This document shows, in pieces, positions 21,009 through 32,348 of a DNA stretch of 64,000 nucleotides; position 1 is the stretch's first letter; the number at the start of each line of letters is the position of its first letter. The position numbers and the translations under genes are program-made. Below the pieces are notes generated by a model, which was not told the origin of the DNA, made no database searches, and saw only the letters and a program-made list of their open reading frames with translations. The stretch covers positions 16,065,501 through 16,129,500 of the forward strand of contig OY821745.1 of the NCBI GenBank assembly GCA_963682055.1, given 5' to 3'. The stretch is from Primula veris. Taxonomy: Eukaryota > Streptophyta > Magnoliopsida > Ericales > Primulaceae.

Positions 21009-24000
21009 CTATAAAAAAAATGGGGAAAAAGGGAACAAATGAATATTCAAAAATAAAAAATAAAAAATAAAAAATAAAAAATATAGAAGAATGAAGATTT
21101 TTTATACAAGCTACGAGTAAAATGACAAAACAAGCTGCTACATCATTCATCTGATAACCCATCAACAGACGAAGAGGCCTCTACAACGTCAGCAAAATGA
21201 ATATCTCGCAACGAGACAATTTGAGTCCCCAAACGTTCCTGTACGACCGCATCCACTCGGTTCAAGGTAGCCGTGGTCTCAGTTACCCCGGCCATAGCAT
21301 CACCCATGCGCTCTGCCCGGGAAACACCACGCATTCCTTTTACATGTTCAAGCACCTCTAATGCGCGACTTCGGGCCCAATACGCTTTGGCAAAGGATAA
21401 CAACAGATCCGCGTCCTCGAAAACGGCCCCGAGCACCAAGTTCAGGCTCGTCACACGGCCTCGGGCTTCATCACGAGAGCGCCGAAGCGCATCAAGAAGC
21501 TCTTTAGCCTTTCCCTTATTCGCCGTATAATAGGCGGTCTTCTTGCTGAACTTCTCACCCAAGTCACGTAGTCGAATGGCCAAGTTTGAAATATGAATAT
21601 TCAGACCATCAATTTCACGACGAGCAGAATCCAGTTCAGAAGTTAGGGACGCGTTAGTTTTTTTAAGACCGTTTATAACATCGCCTTCGCTACGACTAGG
21701 CGAGGTCCCGCCCACCATGGCACGGGGGTTCGCAGGTACCTGACAAGTTGTTTTTACATCCTTCAAAAGACGACGACCCACAAACAGGGAAATTAACAAG
21801 AAAAGCCCAACAGAAAGAAAACATAGCACCTATATTATCACTTCCCAAAAGAATATCTTTCTAGTTACAAAAGAGACCCAGAATTCGGGTACCAAAAGAC
21901 TTTACGCTAAGATACAGAGAAAAATATTACAAGTAAATGGTCAAGGCTCCACCTGAGGGGACACGGGTGGGGGGATCACGGCAGCAGCAGATTGAGGAGT
22001 CGTAGGAGCCGACCCGAAATGGGGACGGGGGGCCGTCGAAGTAGTATGTCCCGGCAGCCGTGGGAGTTCCTCATCTCGAAGATTGGCCCAATCCTGCGGT
22101 TTGGGAGGTGCTCCTTGCGGACAGGGATAAACCAACTCCGACCACGCCCGATCCGATAACGGAACCTTATCAAAGCTTAGAGCCCGAACATGGGCGCAGT
22201 AAACGGAGAAATTCGCCATCATTGCGAGCTTCGCCTTATCCTCTGCGTGCGCCGCCTTCAGGGCCACCACCTCGGATGTTCCGGCCTCTACATCCTCTGT
22301 CAGGGGCAAATTATCGTCTTCCAAAAGGTCGTGCTTCTTGACCCACTCCTCTTTTTCGGCCCCCAACTTCTCGATTTCCTCAGTCAGACGTAAGTTGTCC
22401 CCCACCAACTTCTCATTATCAGAGGTCAACTTAGCCATCTGCTCTTTCTCCTCGGCCGTTATTTTGCTTTCAGCCGTCAGCTTCTCTTTCTCCGCCTCTA
22501 GCTCGGCGACCAACTGCACTTGCTGAGCTTTATCCTCGACCATGGCTTTCTTTTCGGCCATCAGCTTATCGTTCTCAGCCTCTAGTGCTGACAGCTGGTC
22601 CTTTAACACCGCGATCTCCACGAAAACCTGTATTTTGAAACATCAGACACCAGCCGAGATAAGAGCATCACGACTTATATAACAAAATATATACGCAACA
22701 TATCTGAAGCGCGTCAGTACTGGCCCGCTCTATAACCGACATTGCAGGAAGAGCAGCTATCTTCTCTGCATCCTTAATCACGAGGGGCTTAAGAGCAGTA
22801 TACCCCATCCTCAAGACTCGGGTTTGCTCCAACAGTTCACCCCCACACCGATCAATGTAACGGGTCATTGCAACCCCGTCCACCAACACCTTCTCGGGTC
22901 CGTCGAGAGCCTCATCCTCGACACCCATCACCATATCCACGGCATTCTCCTTGCCGACCTCCACTTCCACCCCCACGTCCTTCTCCAAATGATCGATCTC
23001 AGGGGCCCTATGCTCAATCGCCTCCTCAGTACGGATGGGCGAGCAAACGGGCAGATCTATCGGATCCTTGGTCGGGATAGGCGAGATGACAGGCAAGGTC
23101 ATCGTATCCTCTCCCATGTTAACCAAGAAGTTCATATGTCCGAATACATCGTCGATCGACCCCTGAAACACAATAATACCCATGGACCGGGCAAGCGCAA
23201 GGGTAACCAATGAAGAAGTCAAAAACTGAAACAAGACGACATATAAAGCAGGGAACAGCGAAGTCAAAAGGCAAATATTCACAAAAACAAACACTTACAT
23301 CGAGGTTCGCAGCAGTCTCCCCGGTGGTATCAACTTTAGTCGAAGCGACCACCTCCACACCCCGGCCAGCTTCGACACCCTCCACACTACTTGAGGTCTC
23401 ACCCCCTTTGGCCTTCTTCGGGGTGCCAACAGCGGGGTCCGACGCTCGGCGCTTAGGACGAGTGGTCTTTTTCCCTCCCCTAGCAGCACTTCGAGCCCAG
23501 ACCACTTTCAAGAATTCCTCCTCGGGCTCTTTGGGGATCTCGGGCGCAGGATTCCCCTTGGTCACCGGCCCCGCAGGGTACCCGAGCAGCATGGGAGCAG
23601 TACGGCTTGCAGGATCCGGCGTCGGTCCAGGCCCCCACCATTTCCAAAGAGCTAACAGAGCCTCTACATTGGGAGCGCCGAGGTCTGGCATAGTGGGAGC
23701 ATTGGCAGCCGGTCCAGGAATCTGGTGTCCCGCACAACCCCATTCACCGGAAGCAATAACGATACCAAGATTGTGCTCTTTGTTGGTATCCGGCAAACCG
23801 GTAACGAGCCGGCAAAGGCATGCAGGGTCTTCAAATACGAGATGCGACGCTCAAAGCTCAAACTATAGACTCCGAAGACGTCCTTCAGTTTAATAGGTAT
23901 TCCGGACAACTCCGATAACCTTTGGATACCATTCAGAGTACGGTAACCATTTAGGGCCAGTTGGGCCGGAGCAATCTGGACGGCCTCAAAAAACGACGCC

Positions 24001-24226
24001 ACCCAGCTAGTTAAAGGAAGCCGAAGACCCCCAGTAAAGAATGCCGAAGAACGTACAGCAACTTCTCCGACAGGAACAAATCCCATCACCTCCTCGTCCG
24101 AAACAGGCAACCTAATGTGTATGTCGTCCGGAATTCCGGCACGCCTCTTAAAGTCCTCTTCCACAAATGTGCCAACTTGGGTATATATATAATAATGAGT
24201 AAAGGAAAACCACTTACTGTTATCAT
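20361..24226 (-). CDS. Antisense multi-exon gene of gypsy A (Transposase_28-like plus coiled coils), damaged
   Basis: It runs opposite to gag-pol. Comparison with element B supports these exons (- strand): a short first exon at ATG 24226 followed by GTAAGTG; exon 2 24175-23299; exon 3 23162-22704; exon 4 22627-21953 (or to stop 21941); exon 5 21739-21143; exon 6 21008-20361. Exon 2 encodes IPDDIHIRLPVSDEEVMGF, VAVRSSAFFTGGLRLPL and SWVASFFEAVQIAPAQL, the pattern of the plant 'putative gypsy type transposon' family (Transposase_28), then a basic proline-rich linker. Exon 4 is a long coiled coil of E/K/L repeats, ending DWANLRDEELPRLP. Exons 5 and 6 are helical. Lesions: a frame change near 23815, a lost donor after exon 3 (CAG followed by AT instead of GT) and a shortened, out-of-phase first intron. 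The family match is from memory; the function is unknown. Confidence 0.7.
21143..21739 (-). CDS. Antisense exon 5: conserved 597 bp coding exon
   Basis: The exon is bounded by TTGTCAG before GTACC and by the stop TGA at 21143-21145; it is 199 codons including the stop. The B counterpart (51793-52389) has the same acceptor context, the same stop position and exactly 597 bp. The proteins share runs such as ELNSAR/ELDSAR, LNIHISNL, LRDLGEKFSKKTA, RGRVTSLNLVLGAVFED and GTQIVSLRDIHFAD. Many nucleotide differences fall at third codon positions. It could be a terminal exon spliced to exon 4, or a separate gene lacking an obvious ATG. It is predicted mainly helical, without transmembrane segments. 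Confidence 0.7.
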   Translation of the reverse strand, partial: VPANPRAMVGGTSPSRSEGDVINGLKKTNASLTSELDSARREIDGLNIHISNLAIRLRDLGEKFSKKTAYYTANKGKAKELLDALRRSRDEARGRVTSLNLVLGAVFEDADLLLSFAKAYWARSRALEVLEHVKGMRGVSRAERMGDAMAGVTETTATLNRVDAVVQERLGTQIVSLRDIHFADVVEASSSVDGLSDE

Positions 24227-24600
24227 TATGAGCAAGCAAGCGAGAACAGCAGCAAGTCTATCGACAATACAACGAAACCCTAGATCGAGCAGCGGAATGA
24301 TTTTCCTTTTTGGCGGGAAGAATATACTTTAGAGAGAGAGACATATATTTTCTTCAGCAAATTGTGTGATAAAAACAAAAGGGATTACTTGGCACAGTAA
24401 AAGGGAGTGGAGTCATTCAAAGACTAAAATAATAACCGTCCTTTCGTGTGACAGAGGTTTACCTCTTTTTGCAACCATACAAAAGTCCACAACCGCTGCT
24501 ATTTTTACAGATAAACGCTCCAGATTCTGCCACGTCAGAGTGTATCCCACTACCCAATGTAGTTCACATCATTACACCTAAATAAACGGCCAGTGGACCC
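24227..24600 (-). promoter_or_regulatory. Candidate promoter and leader of the antisense gene in A
   Basis: This stretch is noncoding on both strands but about 120 bp of it (24440-24560) is clearly conserved in element B (48815-48935), including CAACCGCTGCTATTTT, AACGCTCCAGAT, GCCACGT and ATCCCACTACCC. The antisense strand then has a pyrimidine-rich leader with TCTAGGGTTTCG directly before the ATG at 24226, typical of plant 5' UTRs. There is no convincing TATA box. The promoter role is inferred from position and conservation. Confidence 0.45.
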
Positions 24601-24851
24601 TACCACGAAAAGCTTCTAGCATACGCTACCAATATTACCACACCAAGGATGTCATCCGATTAAGTTCCTCAACGCCAAACCGTGTCTTACCCGAATAACA
24701 CACCGAACAAGGTGAACGGATACCGTTCCTAGCTCGACGACATTTTAGCTTCGAGTCTAACAACGCTCTCCGGGGGGATAACCATGGTGCACCTCGCTCG
24801 GTGTTCGGCACAGATACAAAATATAATAGGCAGGATCGACATCGAAGGATA

Positions 24852-25112
24852 TTAACATAAAGGCAAAGCAGATACAAAATAAAGTAGACAGGATCGAGTT
24901 GCAAAGCATAAAGTTTTATTCATCCACAAAGGGGGATACAAACAAACGATACAACAGAAAAATAAAAGTTTACAATAAAATACAACACCCATCCTACTTC
25001 TTCGAACTACCCCCATATCCGCATCCTTCTTTGCCAAGAGCTCTTCCAGACGCTCTTTTTCCCTAATCAAATGAGAAATGCCAATCTCCACTTGTTCTTT
25101 TTCCCTAATCAA
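24852..25112 (-). pseudogene. Remnant of a fourth small coiled-coil gene in A
   Basis: Contains VEIGISHLIREKERLEELL, matching the C-terminal part of the small gene at 47947-48297 in element B. The segment encoding the first two thirds is missing, and TTTTTCCCTAATCAAATG is duplicated (about 25058 and 25099). It is therefore a deleted copy. Confidence 0.55.
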
Positions 25113-25243
25113 ATGTCAAAATAAATTGCAGTGGGAAAGTAATTCAGATATAAACAAGAAAAAGAAGTCTTTATTGATTGGTTGATACTTCGTTATAGAA
25201 GAGGCAGTTAACTTAAAGGAAATACAATAAAAAAACAATAAAA

Positions 25244-25582
25244 TTATTTTGTAGAAGGACCAGCTTCTTCACCGGGCTTCTTCTTCGACCGAGCATACAC
25301 TTCCTCAAGGGCTAACTTGTAAGCCCTCTTGGAAGCAATTTGCCTGTCTCTAGAGGCCTCGAGCTCTTTGATCCGAGCACGAGCACGAATACTGTCGAGC
25401 AAAGACCTCTGGTGCTCCTTCTCCATGGCGTCCAATCGCTCGTCTAGTTCGACGGCCCGACGAGCTTCCACCGACAACCGGGCAACCCTCTTCTCGCGAT
25501 AACGCACTTTCTTAACTTCCTCTTCAAGATGAGCAACATATTCAGGAAGGTTGTCACCATTAGTGTCATGAGGAGAAGCCAT
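25244..25582 (-). CDS. Small antisense coiled-coil protein, 112 aa (gypsy A)
   Basis: ATG at 25582, stop at 25246-25244. The product starts MASPHDTNGDNLPEYVAHLE and continues with heptad-like charged helices (ERLDAMEKEHQRSLL, IKELEASRDRQIASKRAYKL) and a polar tail ending in GPSTK. No known domain; a coiled coil is likely. A TATA box (TATAAAAG, TATA core about 25640-25635) lies about 55 bp upstream of the ATG, so the leader would be very short and transcription independent of the LTR. It is intact. It shares its N-terminus (MASP.....NxPEYxAxLExEVKK) with the small gene at 45551-45892 in B, while its middle resembles the neighbour at 26201-25881, so the small genes form one family. Confidence 0.65.
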   Translation of the reverse strand: MASPHDTNGDNLPEYVAHLEEEVKKVRYREKRVARLSVEARRAVELDERLDAMEKEHQRSLLDSIRARARIKELEASRDRQIASKRAYKLALEEVYARSKKKPGEEAGPSTK

Positions 25583-25880
25583 TTGTTCGATAGTAAAGAA
25601 TGAGCTGCTCAAAGAATATATGGGCAGTCCCCCTTTTATAAGAAGAACAAGGGGTAGATCAAAGGTCATCTAAAAAAAAAAAAAAAAAGACAAGCCTCTT
25701 GAACTTTCCAAGAGCATTTATGGTTAACTACAGCAATTCAAATCCAATGGAGTCATCCAATAAGATATCAAAGAAATAAACAGACAGGAACGTAAGTAAA
25801 ATATGTTTTATTAAGATTCTTCCGTGATTCGATTACAACTTGGTGATAACACCAGATACAAAGAAATCTCAAAAGACTAA

Positions 25881-26201
25881 TTATTTCGAGGAAGAGCCTT
25901 CTTCATCGTCATCCGAACTCGGTTGAGACCGAGCATGCAACTCCTTGAAGGCAAGCTTATAGGCCCTTTTTGCTACCTTCTGCTTAGCCAGATATGCCTC
26001 TAGCCTCTTTATACGCTCGTAAGCCCAATCCCGATCAGCCATCGTCACATGATGAGCAGAATCCATGTCGGACAACCTTTTCTTGTAGTCTGAAACCTTG
26101 GACACGAGTTTCTTATTCGCGGTACGAGATTTCGTGATCTCAGTTTCTAAATAAGAAATATAATTAAAGGAGCTCTAACCAGTAGAACCAGAGGAAGCCA
26201 T
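25881..26201 (-). pseudogene. Small antisense coiled-coil gene with nonsense codon (gypsy A)
   Basis: ATG at 26201 and a 107-codon frame ending at the TAA 25883-25881, interrupted by TAG at codon 9 (26177-26175). The remainder (KRLSDMDSAHHVTMADRDWA, KRAYKLAFKELHARS, acidic-serine tail) matches 45551-45892 in element B strongly. A TATA box (TATAAA, 26261-26256) is about 55 bp upstream of the ATG. It is the small gene nearest the 3' LTR. Confidence 0.7.
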
Positions 26202-26443
26202 TACGTCACGAGCAAAGTAGAAATAAAATGCCTAATTACGGAGGGGGCACTCCCCTTTATAGGAGTTTTCCTCGAAGAAAGATATTAGGATATGAAACTT
26301 TAAATGGGCCCCCAAGGAACCGTCATAAATCTATTACGTTTCTCGATGAAGCATTGGGAACGACAAGACGGAAGTAATATCCTCGACAGCCCGAGCATGA
26401 CTCCCTCGACATGGAAACCACGCCGAGGAAGTCAGGGAGCACT

Positions 26444-27033
26444 TGATAGAACATAAAAATTAGACCCGAATATTCTATTCGGGTAATAATCAACCCACTT
26501 TATAAATGGGCATCCAACGCTTAAATGGGTCATCACATGCCTTTCATAAGAGAATAAGGTAGTATCTACCAAAAGCCCAAGCCCACTTAACTAGGGACCC
26601 ATATCTGAAAAACCTCCTGAGATAGAGACATTTGTCAACATCCTAGAAAGCATAGTTGCCTATAAATAGCCAACTGCCCCTCCAAGAAGTGGACCAGAAA
26701 ATCTATCCAAAAAATATAGAGAGAAGTTGAGAAAAGAGAGAAACTAGTCAAAGCTTAGCCTAAAAAGAAGCGAGCCGAACAGCGAGAGAGCCGAATATCT
26801 AAGAGAAAGAAGAACGACCAAGATAAGAGATTGAGCAGTCAAATAGAGCATAATTGTAATAAAGAAGTACTAATCCGAGCAAGTGTAACAATCCGAACAA
26901 GTGTAACAATCCGAATAAGTGTAATAATCCGACCAATAATTAAGATCAAGAAATGTCCATTTTTTACCGTTGATTTACCATTATTATATTGTTGAAAATC
27001 CTAACGTGACCCCCAAAAGTTATGGTTTTATCA
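26444..27033 (+). repeat. 3' LTR of gypsy A
   Basis: 590 bp, same length as the 5' LTR, about 10 substitutions by eye and no indels. TATAAATAG lies at 26661-26669. It is preceded by a purine-rich stretch (GAGGAAGTCAGGGAGCA, about 26424-26441) serving as polypurine tract. The following CATAT is the target duplication. Confidence 0.95.
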
Positions 27034-27038
27034 CATAT

Positions 27039-30000
27039 ACACTCTCTAGTCGTCTTATAGAGCACGAATAGATCATAGTGATTCGTTTGGAGTTATTACA
27101 AGACCTTCAAGATATCGCCTATTCCCAATGGTAAAGACATAAACATACTAGTAATATCCCTTATGCGGGTCTGATAAGTAACCAGCATCGGTATAACCGA
27201 AAAAGGACGGCGTTAAGTCGAGTACCAAAGGGGCATGTACACTCAACAACGCAAAACGGGATAAGCAGGCCCACTGCCAAAATTACCACAAGGTAACGGA
27301 ATATGTCTTTAGTACCATTTCGGTGGCAGCGTGTTAGCGCGATACTGTGTCGAGCTTTACCATTCACAGCAGACGAGATGTTCGTCCTAGCATATTAGAC
27401 CAAGTACAATGATGCGTTTATTGTACTTAGTTATGAATATAATGGTTCAATATCTCTTCATCGTCTCATCAGGGATGGAACGGGTCTATATCAATGTTTA
27501 GTGATCGAACGATCATGGGAGAATCTGACGAGTTAGCGTCATGATGACTAAAACGTCACAACACCTTCTGAGTCAGGCTGAGTCAGTACCATGTCTTCCC
27601 GAGATCCTTCATCTCGAAAACAAATCCAGTAAGGGCATAAAACGTGTCTCTACGTATCACAAGCCGATCAAGTAATCACTTAAGCGGGATACCACCTCTG
27701 CTTGGATTTTATAATCCATATAGTGAATGTCTCGGTTAATTGAAAATATGTTCCGAGGTCAGGAACTAATTGATTCGAGCACATGAAGTCACACATGGAC
27801 CTTCATCTACATCTCTTTATCTAAATCCCCATAGAGATAAAACCGTGACCACAATCACATGCCGCATACTCAGTTTTTCGGAAATTACTAAACTGATAAA
27901 GTAGAGGACCATTATAATGTCCATTACGAGGAAATAAACCATCTCGTAATCAATTTCAAGGTGTGAGAGAAGCTTTGCGCTACTAGACGAGCACTGATAC
28001 AGTCTCATTATTCTCATCACTCTTCCTTACGAATAACTAAATAAACGAATTTGTTTAACATTGGTGGTGTTGGAGCTATAGGTCCGAACACACTTTCGCT
28101 AAGGAGTCTACTTGGATTGTAAGTTTTCATTAGTCAAGTCTGTTCTACGTTGACTTCAGGCAACGGTACGTGGTTCCCTGTCATCATTTTCTCATATTAT
28201 CGGTCGTCAACGAATATATGAACAATTAATCAATGATAGTCTCGTTTCGCTTCAATATCGTCTAAGATATCATGATCGACAGATATTTCAAGATTCTCAT
28301 GATGAGGAGGAATCACACATCTCCTAGATCCTTTATAATCTCGTGAGACAAACGAGTTTCAGTTCACCTCTACAGGGGCTGAACGAATTACGAACCGGTC
28401 AACTTCCTCGTATATTGGGAAGGATGACAGACTGATGGCCAACGGCAGCGTCCTTTGCTTGGTGGATTTGGCCAAAGCAACGTTTTACGATAGGAACATG
28501 ACGTCCGACAGGGACGTCTATCCTTGCAAGCATTTTACATCAGGTATAAATGATCTCGTGATATCTCATAATGTCATTAAATGCGTCTGTCATTTAGTTA
28601 GACTTGGGAGAGTCTATGCACTTACTTATCATTAAGTGCAGTTTTGGGGATCAAGCTAAGACTGAGTGGGTTCTGCCACGTTACTTCACGCAGTTCCTTA
28701 TCAACGGTAATGTGCAAATCTCCCCCTAACAATGGGGAGAACAGTCTTAGCAATGTCACTTTCGTATATCATGCGGTAAAGAGATCACTTGTCAATGTTA
28801 CTTTATCAAATGATAGGCAGGGGATTCATAATCGACTTATGTTCCCTTCAGATGTCCATATTTTGAATGCTATAGTGGCTCAATCAAAATATTAATTAAC
28901 CACTCCAAACACACGTTAATATGAGACTTATGGCTCAAAACCAATAACCATCTGGTACGCATATGGTGTTTGAGTGACTATGAGCCTCATAACAGACCAA
29001 TGCAACAAAATAGCATAACCGCACACAAAAATATAAATCTTGGTGTGCAAAACCAAGAAGTGCGTGCAATCATTTGCAGTCGTATCATTAAACTTTCTGT
29101 GATTCCATTTGGGTCTGAACATAATCGACATGATATTCAATTTCAATTCTCAAACTCAAGTAATTCGAATCGAAATTTCGATTCTTACTCTCGCCATTAT
29201 CAAGTCGACTAGATTTTTTCAGGATAATCCGGATCATGAGCCATCAACTTAATGACAGGGCTAAAAGTTTGGGAAATGCTGCATTTGAGTGGACAACCAT
29301 AATCATGTGACCATATTGTCGATGCATCAACCATTACCATAACCATAAATTTTTAATGGTCCATCTTATGGTTGGATAAGTCTATAACAAATCCTTCAAT
29401 TCTTTACAAGAATTTTACGAGTCCATTTCGTGATCTTTACACATACTAGTCTTTCAAAGAGAGCATTAGTGGCATGAATTTCGGATCAATCACGAAATAT
29501 ATCCTCAAAGAGAATCCAAATACGATGCGATTATAAATCAAGCACCGTCTTTTGACCCAGGAACATCTCATCCGGTCAATGCCACGGTATCAAAATGCTC
29601 TTATCAATCGACGACAGACGAATAATAGTACATACAATCATGTCTTAGCATCTAAATCCTTTAACAATCGACGACAGACGAAATGATAAGGGAACTTTAA
29701 ATGGTTTAAAAATTGTGGTAGCAACCACTTGAAAGACATTTCAACTCCTTTAAAATACGCTTTTGGTCTTATTGAATGGAGGCTATGTAAAGAAATTTCA
29801 GTTCTTTCATGAGCTATTATCCGATAACACTGGTTTTCTCGAATATTTTATAACTCAACAAGGTACGACAGGACCTACAAGAGTATAAGGCCTCATATTT
29901 GACAAATCAATTTGGTTTTACAAAAGATTTGGATTTGGAACGCTAGGTTCATAATCATTGTCATAAAGGACTCTTTTAGGCAAGTAGTTGGTGAAATTAC

Positions 30001-31500
30001 TTGGTACACTGTTACCCACTATATCCAGAAAACCAACTACCCACAAGTATTGCCTAAAGTTTCATAATTCAAAGTTTGATCACATTTGTCAAAGGAATTT
30101 GCTCAAATTATACTTTAAATTATTTCGAGAAATTTCGTAAATAGGCAAATCATAATCCAAAAGTATGTCCAAATGGAAAAATCATAATCCAAATGGAAAA
30201 ATATAATCCAGATGAGCGAAAAACCTGCTCAATAATTTATCAAAATCAATAAAGAAAGGTACTAAACTCATTTGAGCCACAAAATCAAGGGTCTCAAGAG
30301 TTTTCTTTCAGCTAGCTTTAACAACATTAGCTATGACTTTTACACCCTTATAATAGTTGTGAACTATGAAAAGATTGGCCGGGCATGACCTTTGTCATTT
30401 ATGTAGCACAGAATTGGCTCAATGAGCATTGTCTCTTCCTTTGGGACAATGGGCCCTATTGTTCCTTTCAAAAACTGTCTTCGAGCCACAGGTCTTCGGT
30501 TTTGACAATTGTCTAAACCTCGCTTGGCTAGGCGAGCATTGGGCTCGCGACAGTTCAAGACAAATCAATTCCATTCAAGTTGGTTAAGTTATTCTTATTT
30601 GTTAGTAGGGAAATAGGTCAAACCCTTGTCTCGGTTCCCGATTCGTAGAAAAAAATGTCCATGAAGAGCATTAATCGATATAAGACAAACAATTCGCCAT
30701 TGGCCCAATAGGATTAAAACTGCTCATCAGGGCATTTTCTCATCCATAAACAGATGGACGATGAAGGAACACGGTGAATATAAATTCACGATACTGCTTA
30801 TAAAATACTATTTCCAATCTAGTATTTTGGTGAATGATCACTCCAATATGTCAATTTCAGACATTTGTTCAACATAGACGTCATCACGTCTCAAATGTGG
30901 CGGCGGAATAAAATCAAAGCCTTATCCTTCATCTTATGAGACACAACAAGCTCGTGTTTTACTCATCAAAGATGGTATCCAAAAAAAAATGGGTATCACA
31001 TGCTCACACATCAGGATGATTAACATGTGGTGGCGGAAAATAACTCGCCTAAACATTCACTTCGCAAGGATGTTATGCGATTTTCCTTATCATAGATGGC
31101 ATCCAACCAATGTTGGGAGTTCTGAATTAGTTATCATATAAAACGGCTGGTTTATATGTTTATGGTTTGCACAAGCACAAACTTTGTTTCGAAATGACAT
31201 GTTCGAAAAACACTAGTTTTGCTTTTCAAGTGAATTGGTTCTCATTGATCGAACGACAGGTCGATGCTGAGACAACAATTCAGCGAAACATACATCACTG
31301 TATAAACACACTCGGGAAAATTATTATTTAGTCAACCCCTTTCGGTACCTCTACTTGAACACAAACGGAAAAGAATGTGAGGGTGGTGAGCACGAATGCC
31401 ACTTAAAAACCGACCTCATTAGGAGAACGATTTCCGCCTTTATCTTTCCTAGACATCGTATCCAAATAGGTGAGTCTATTTAGGGAGTTCAAATACATGT
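27039..31500 (-). pseudogene. Copia D gag-pol remnant
   Basis: Read on the - strand this continues the copia element on the far side of gypsy A. Recognisable pieces are RT/RNase H sequence (27160-28640, reverse complement of 280-1600 at roughly 90% identity by eye), LFTA and LLGGD of the post-integrase region (about 28740-28790), integrase parts (VMVDASTIWSHD and AHDPDYPEK, about 29230-29350), and gag-like sequence near 30900-31000 (ALILFRRH). Stops and frameshifts are dense, and no piece is longer than about 70 codons. It is an old, dead copy. Confidence 0.65.
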
Positions 31501-32090
31501 ACCAGGTTCACATTAGAATATACAGTTTCATATAAACATCAATACCTGATCAGTATTACATAGTAGCATGCAACATGTGGTACAATTATATACCGTTTTA
31601 AATGTCAGGTAAATACTACAGGGATGTAAGTGTAATTACAATAAACTATATCCAGTTTCAGATTAATTACAGATTCAGCCCATTAATTTATAGCGTGTAT
31701 CATATATGTATCGATGAGTTTTTTTACTTAACCTACTGCTCATTAAATGAGACAATTTCGGTCCGAGTGTTTGTGTTTGTAATCTACACAAGTGTCCATG
31801 TAAGTTAACCACTTAATTACTAACTGTAACTAGGATTTCTTTTTAATGATTACATGTATACACGTAGCTAGGCCTTGATTACTACACATCTAGCAAACAC
31901 ACTTAAACAAATTTATAGCAGCATACACTGACATTAGAGTTTGATTTTTCAAGTCATTAACAAGACATACATGAGGGCAGTATTGTAACTAAAGTACGTA
32001 ATATCAATCCGTATAAATATATATTACTATGTCAACATGGAATTTTGTTATCTAATGGTTATCAAACCTATTACATTTCTACATATAGGC
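31501..32090. other. AT-rich 5' region of copia D, no gene seen
   Basis: Degenerate sequence between the gag-like remnant and the hAT-like insertion. I see no open frame with family similarity. Confidence 0.35.
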
Positions 32091-32348
32091 AGTACAACCC
32101 GTGGAGGAGCCGGAATTTTAAACCAGGGGGTCAAAATATATTGACAAAATAAAAAAAGTTAAAATTAAGAAAAATGAAACTGCAAAAGGTCAAACATTGT
32201 TACTTAATTTACAATCGACCCATACGGTCACACATATCTTGAAAGTGATGCATAATAACATCGTTCAACAAACTTTCAAATATATCATTTTCAGTATAAA
32301 CTACTAAATCATATAAAAAAAACCAATGAAGTTAACTAGTTAAGTAAG

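Larger units (their letters stand above)
14003..27033 (+). mobile_element. Ty3/gypsy element A, Tat lineage, complete LTR to LTR
   Basis: A 13,031 bp element with two 590 bp LTRs, target duplication CATAT (13998-14002, 27034-27038), primer-binding site, broken gag, protease-RT-RNase H, a second RNase H, an integrase tail, 3' tandem repeats and a long antisense gene block before the 3' LTR. The extra RNase H downstream of the RT-linked one, the TGGCGCC primer site and the antisense ORFs place it in the Tat/Ogre/Retand branch. By eye the LTRs differ at about 10 of 590 sites, so the insertion is relatively recent. It lacks the integrase core and cannot move by itself. Confidence 0.92.

Noticed and set aside
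22698..22706. ATATGT at an exon end as a U12-type AT-AC intron start
   Set aside because: U12 introns begin ATATCC and usually end AC; here the intron would end CAG, and element B has GT at the same site, so it is a mutated U2 donor.
22060..23893. + strand open frames up to 227 codons opposite the antisense gene
   Set aside because: Shadows; conservation between A and B and splice phases follow the - strand reading in A.
14003..24600. GC-richer DNA as a sign of bacterial or viral transfer
   Set aside because: The GC contrast is explained by the young gypsy element with plant-type domains; there is no bacterial gene.
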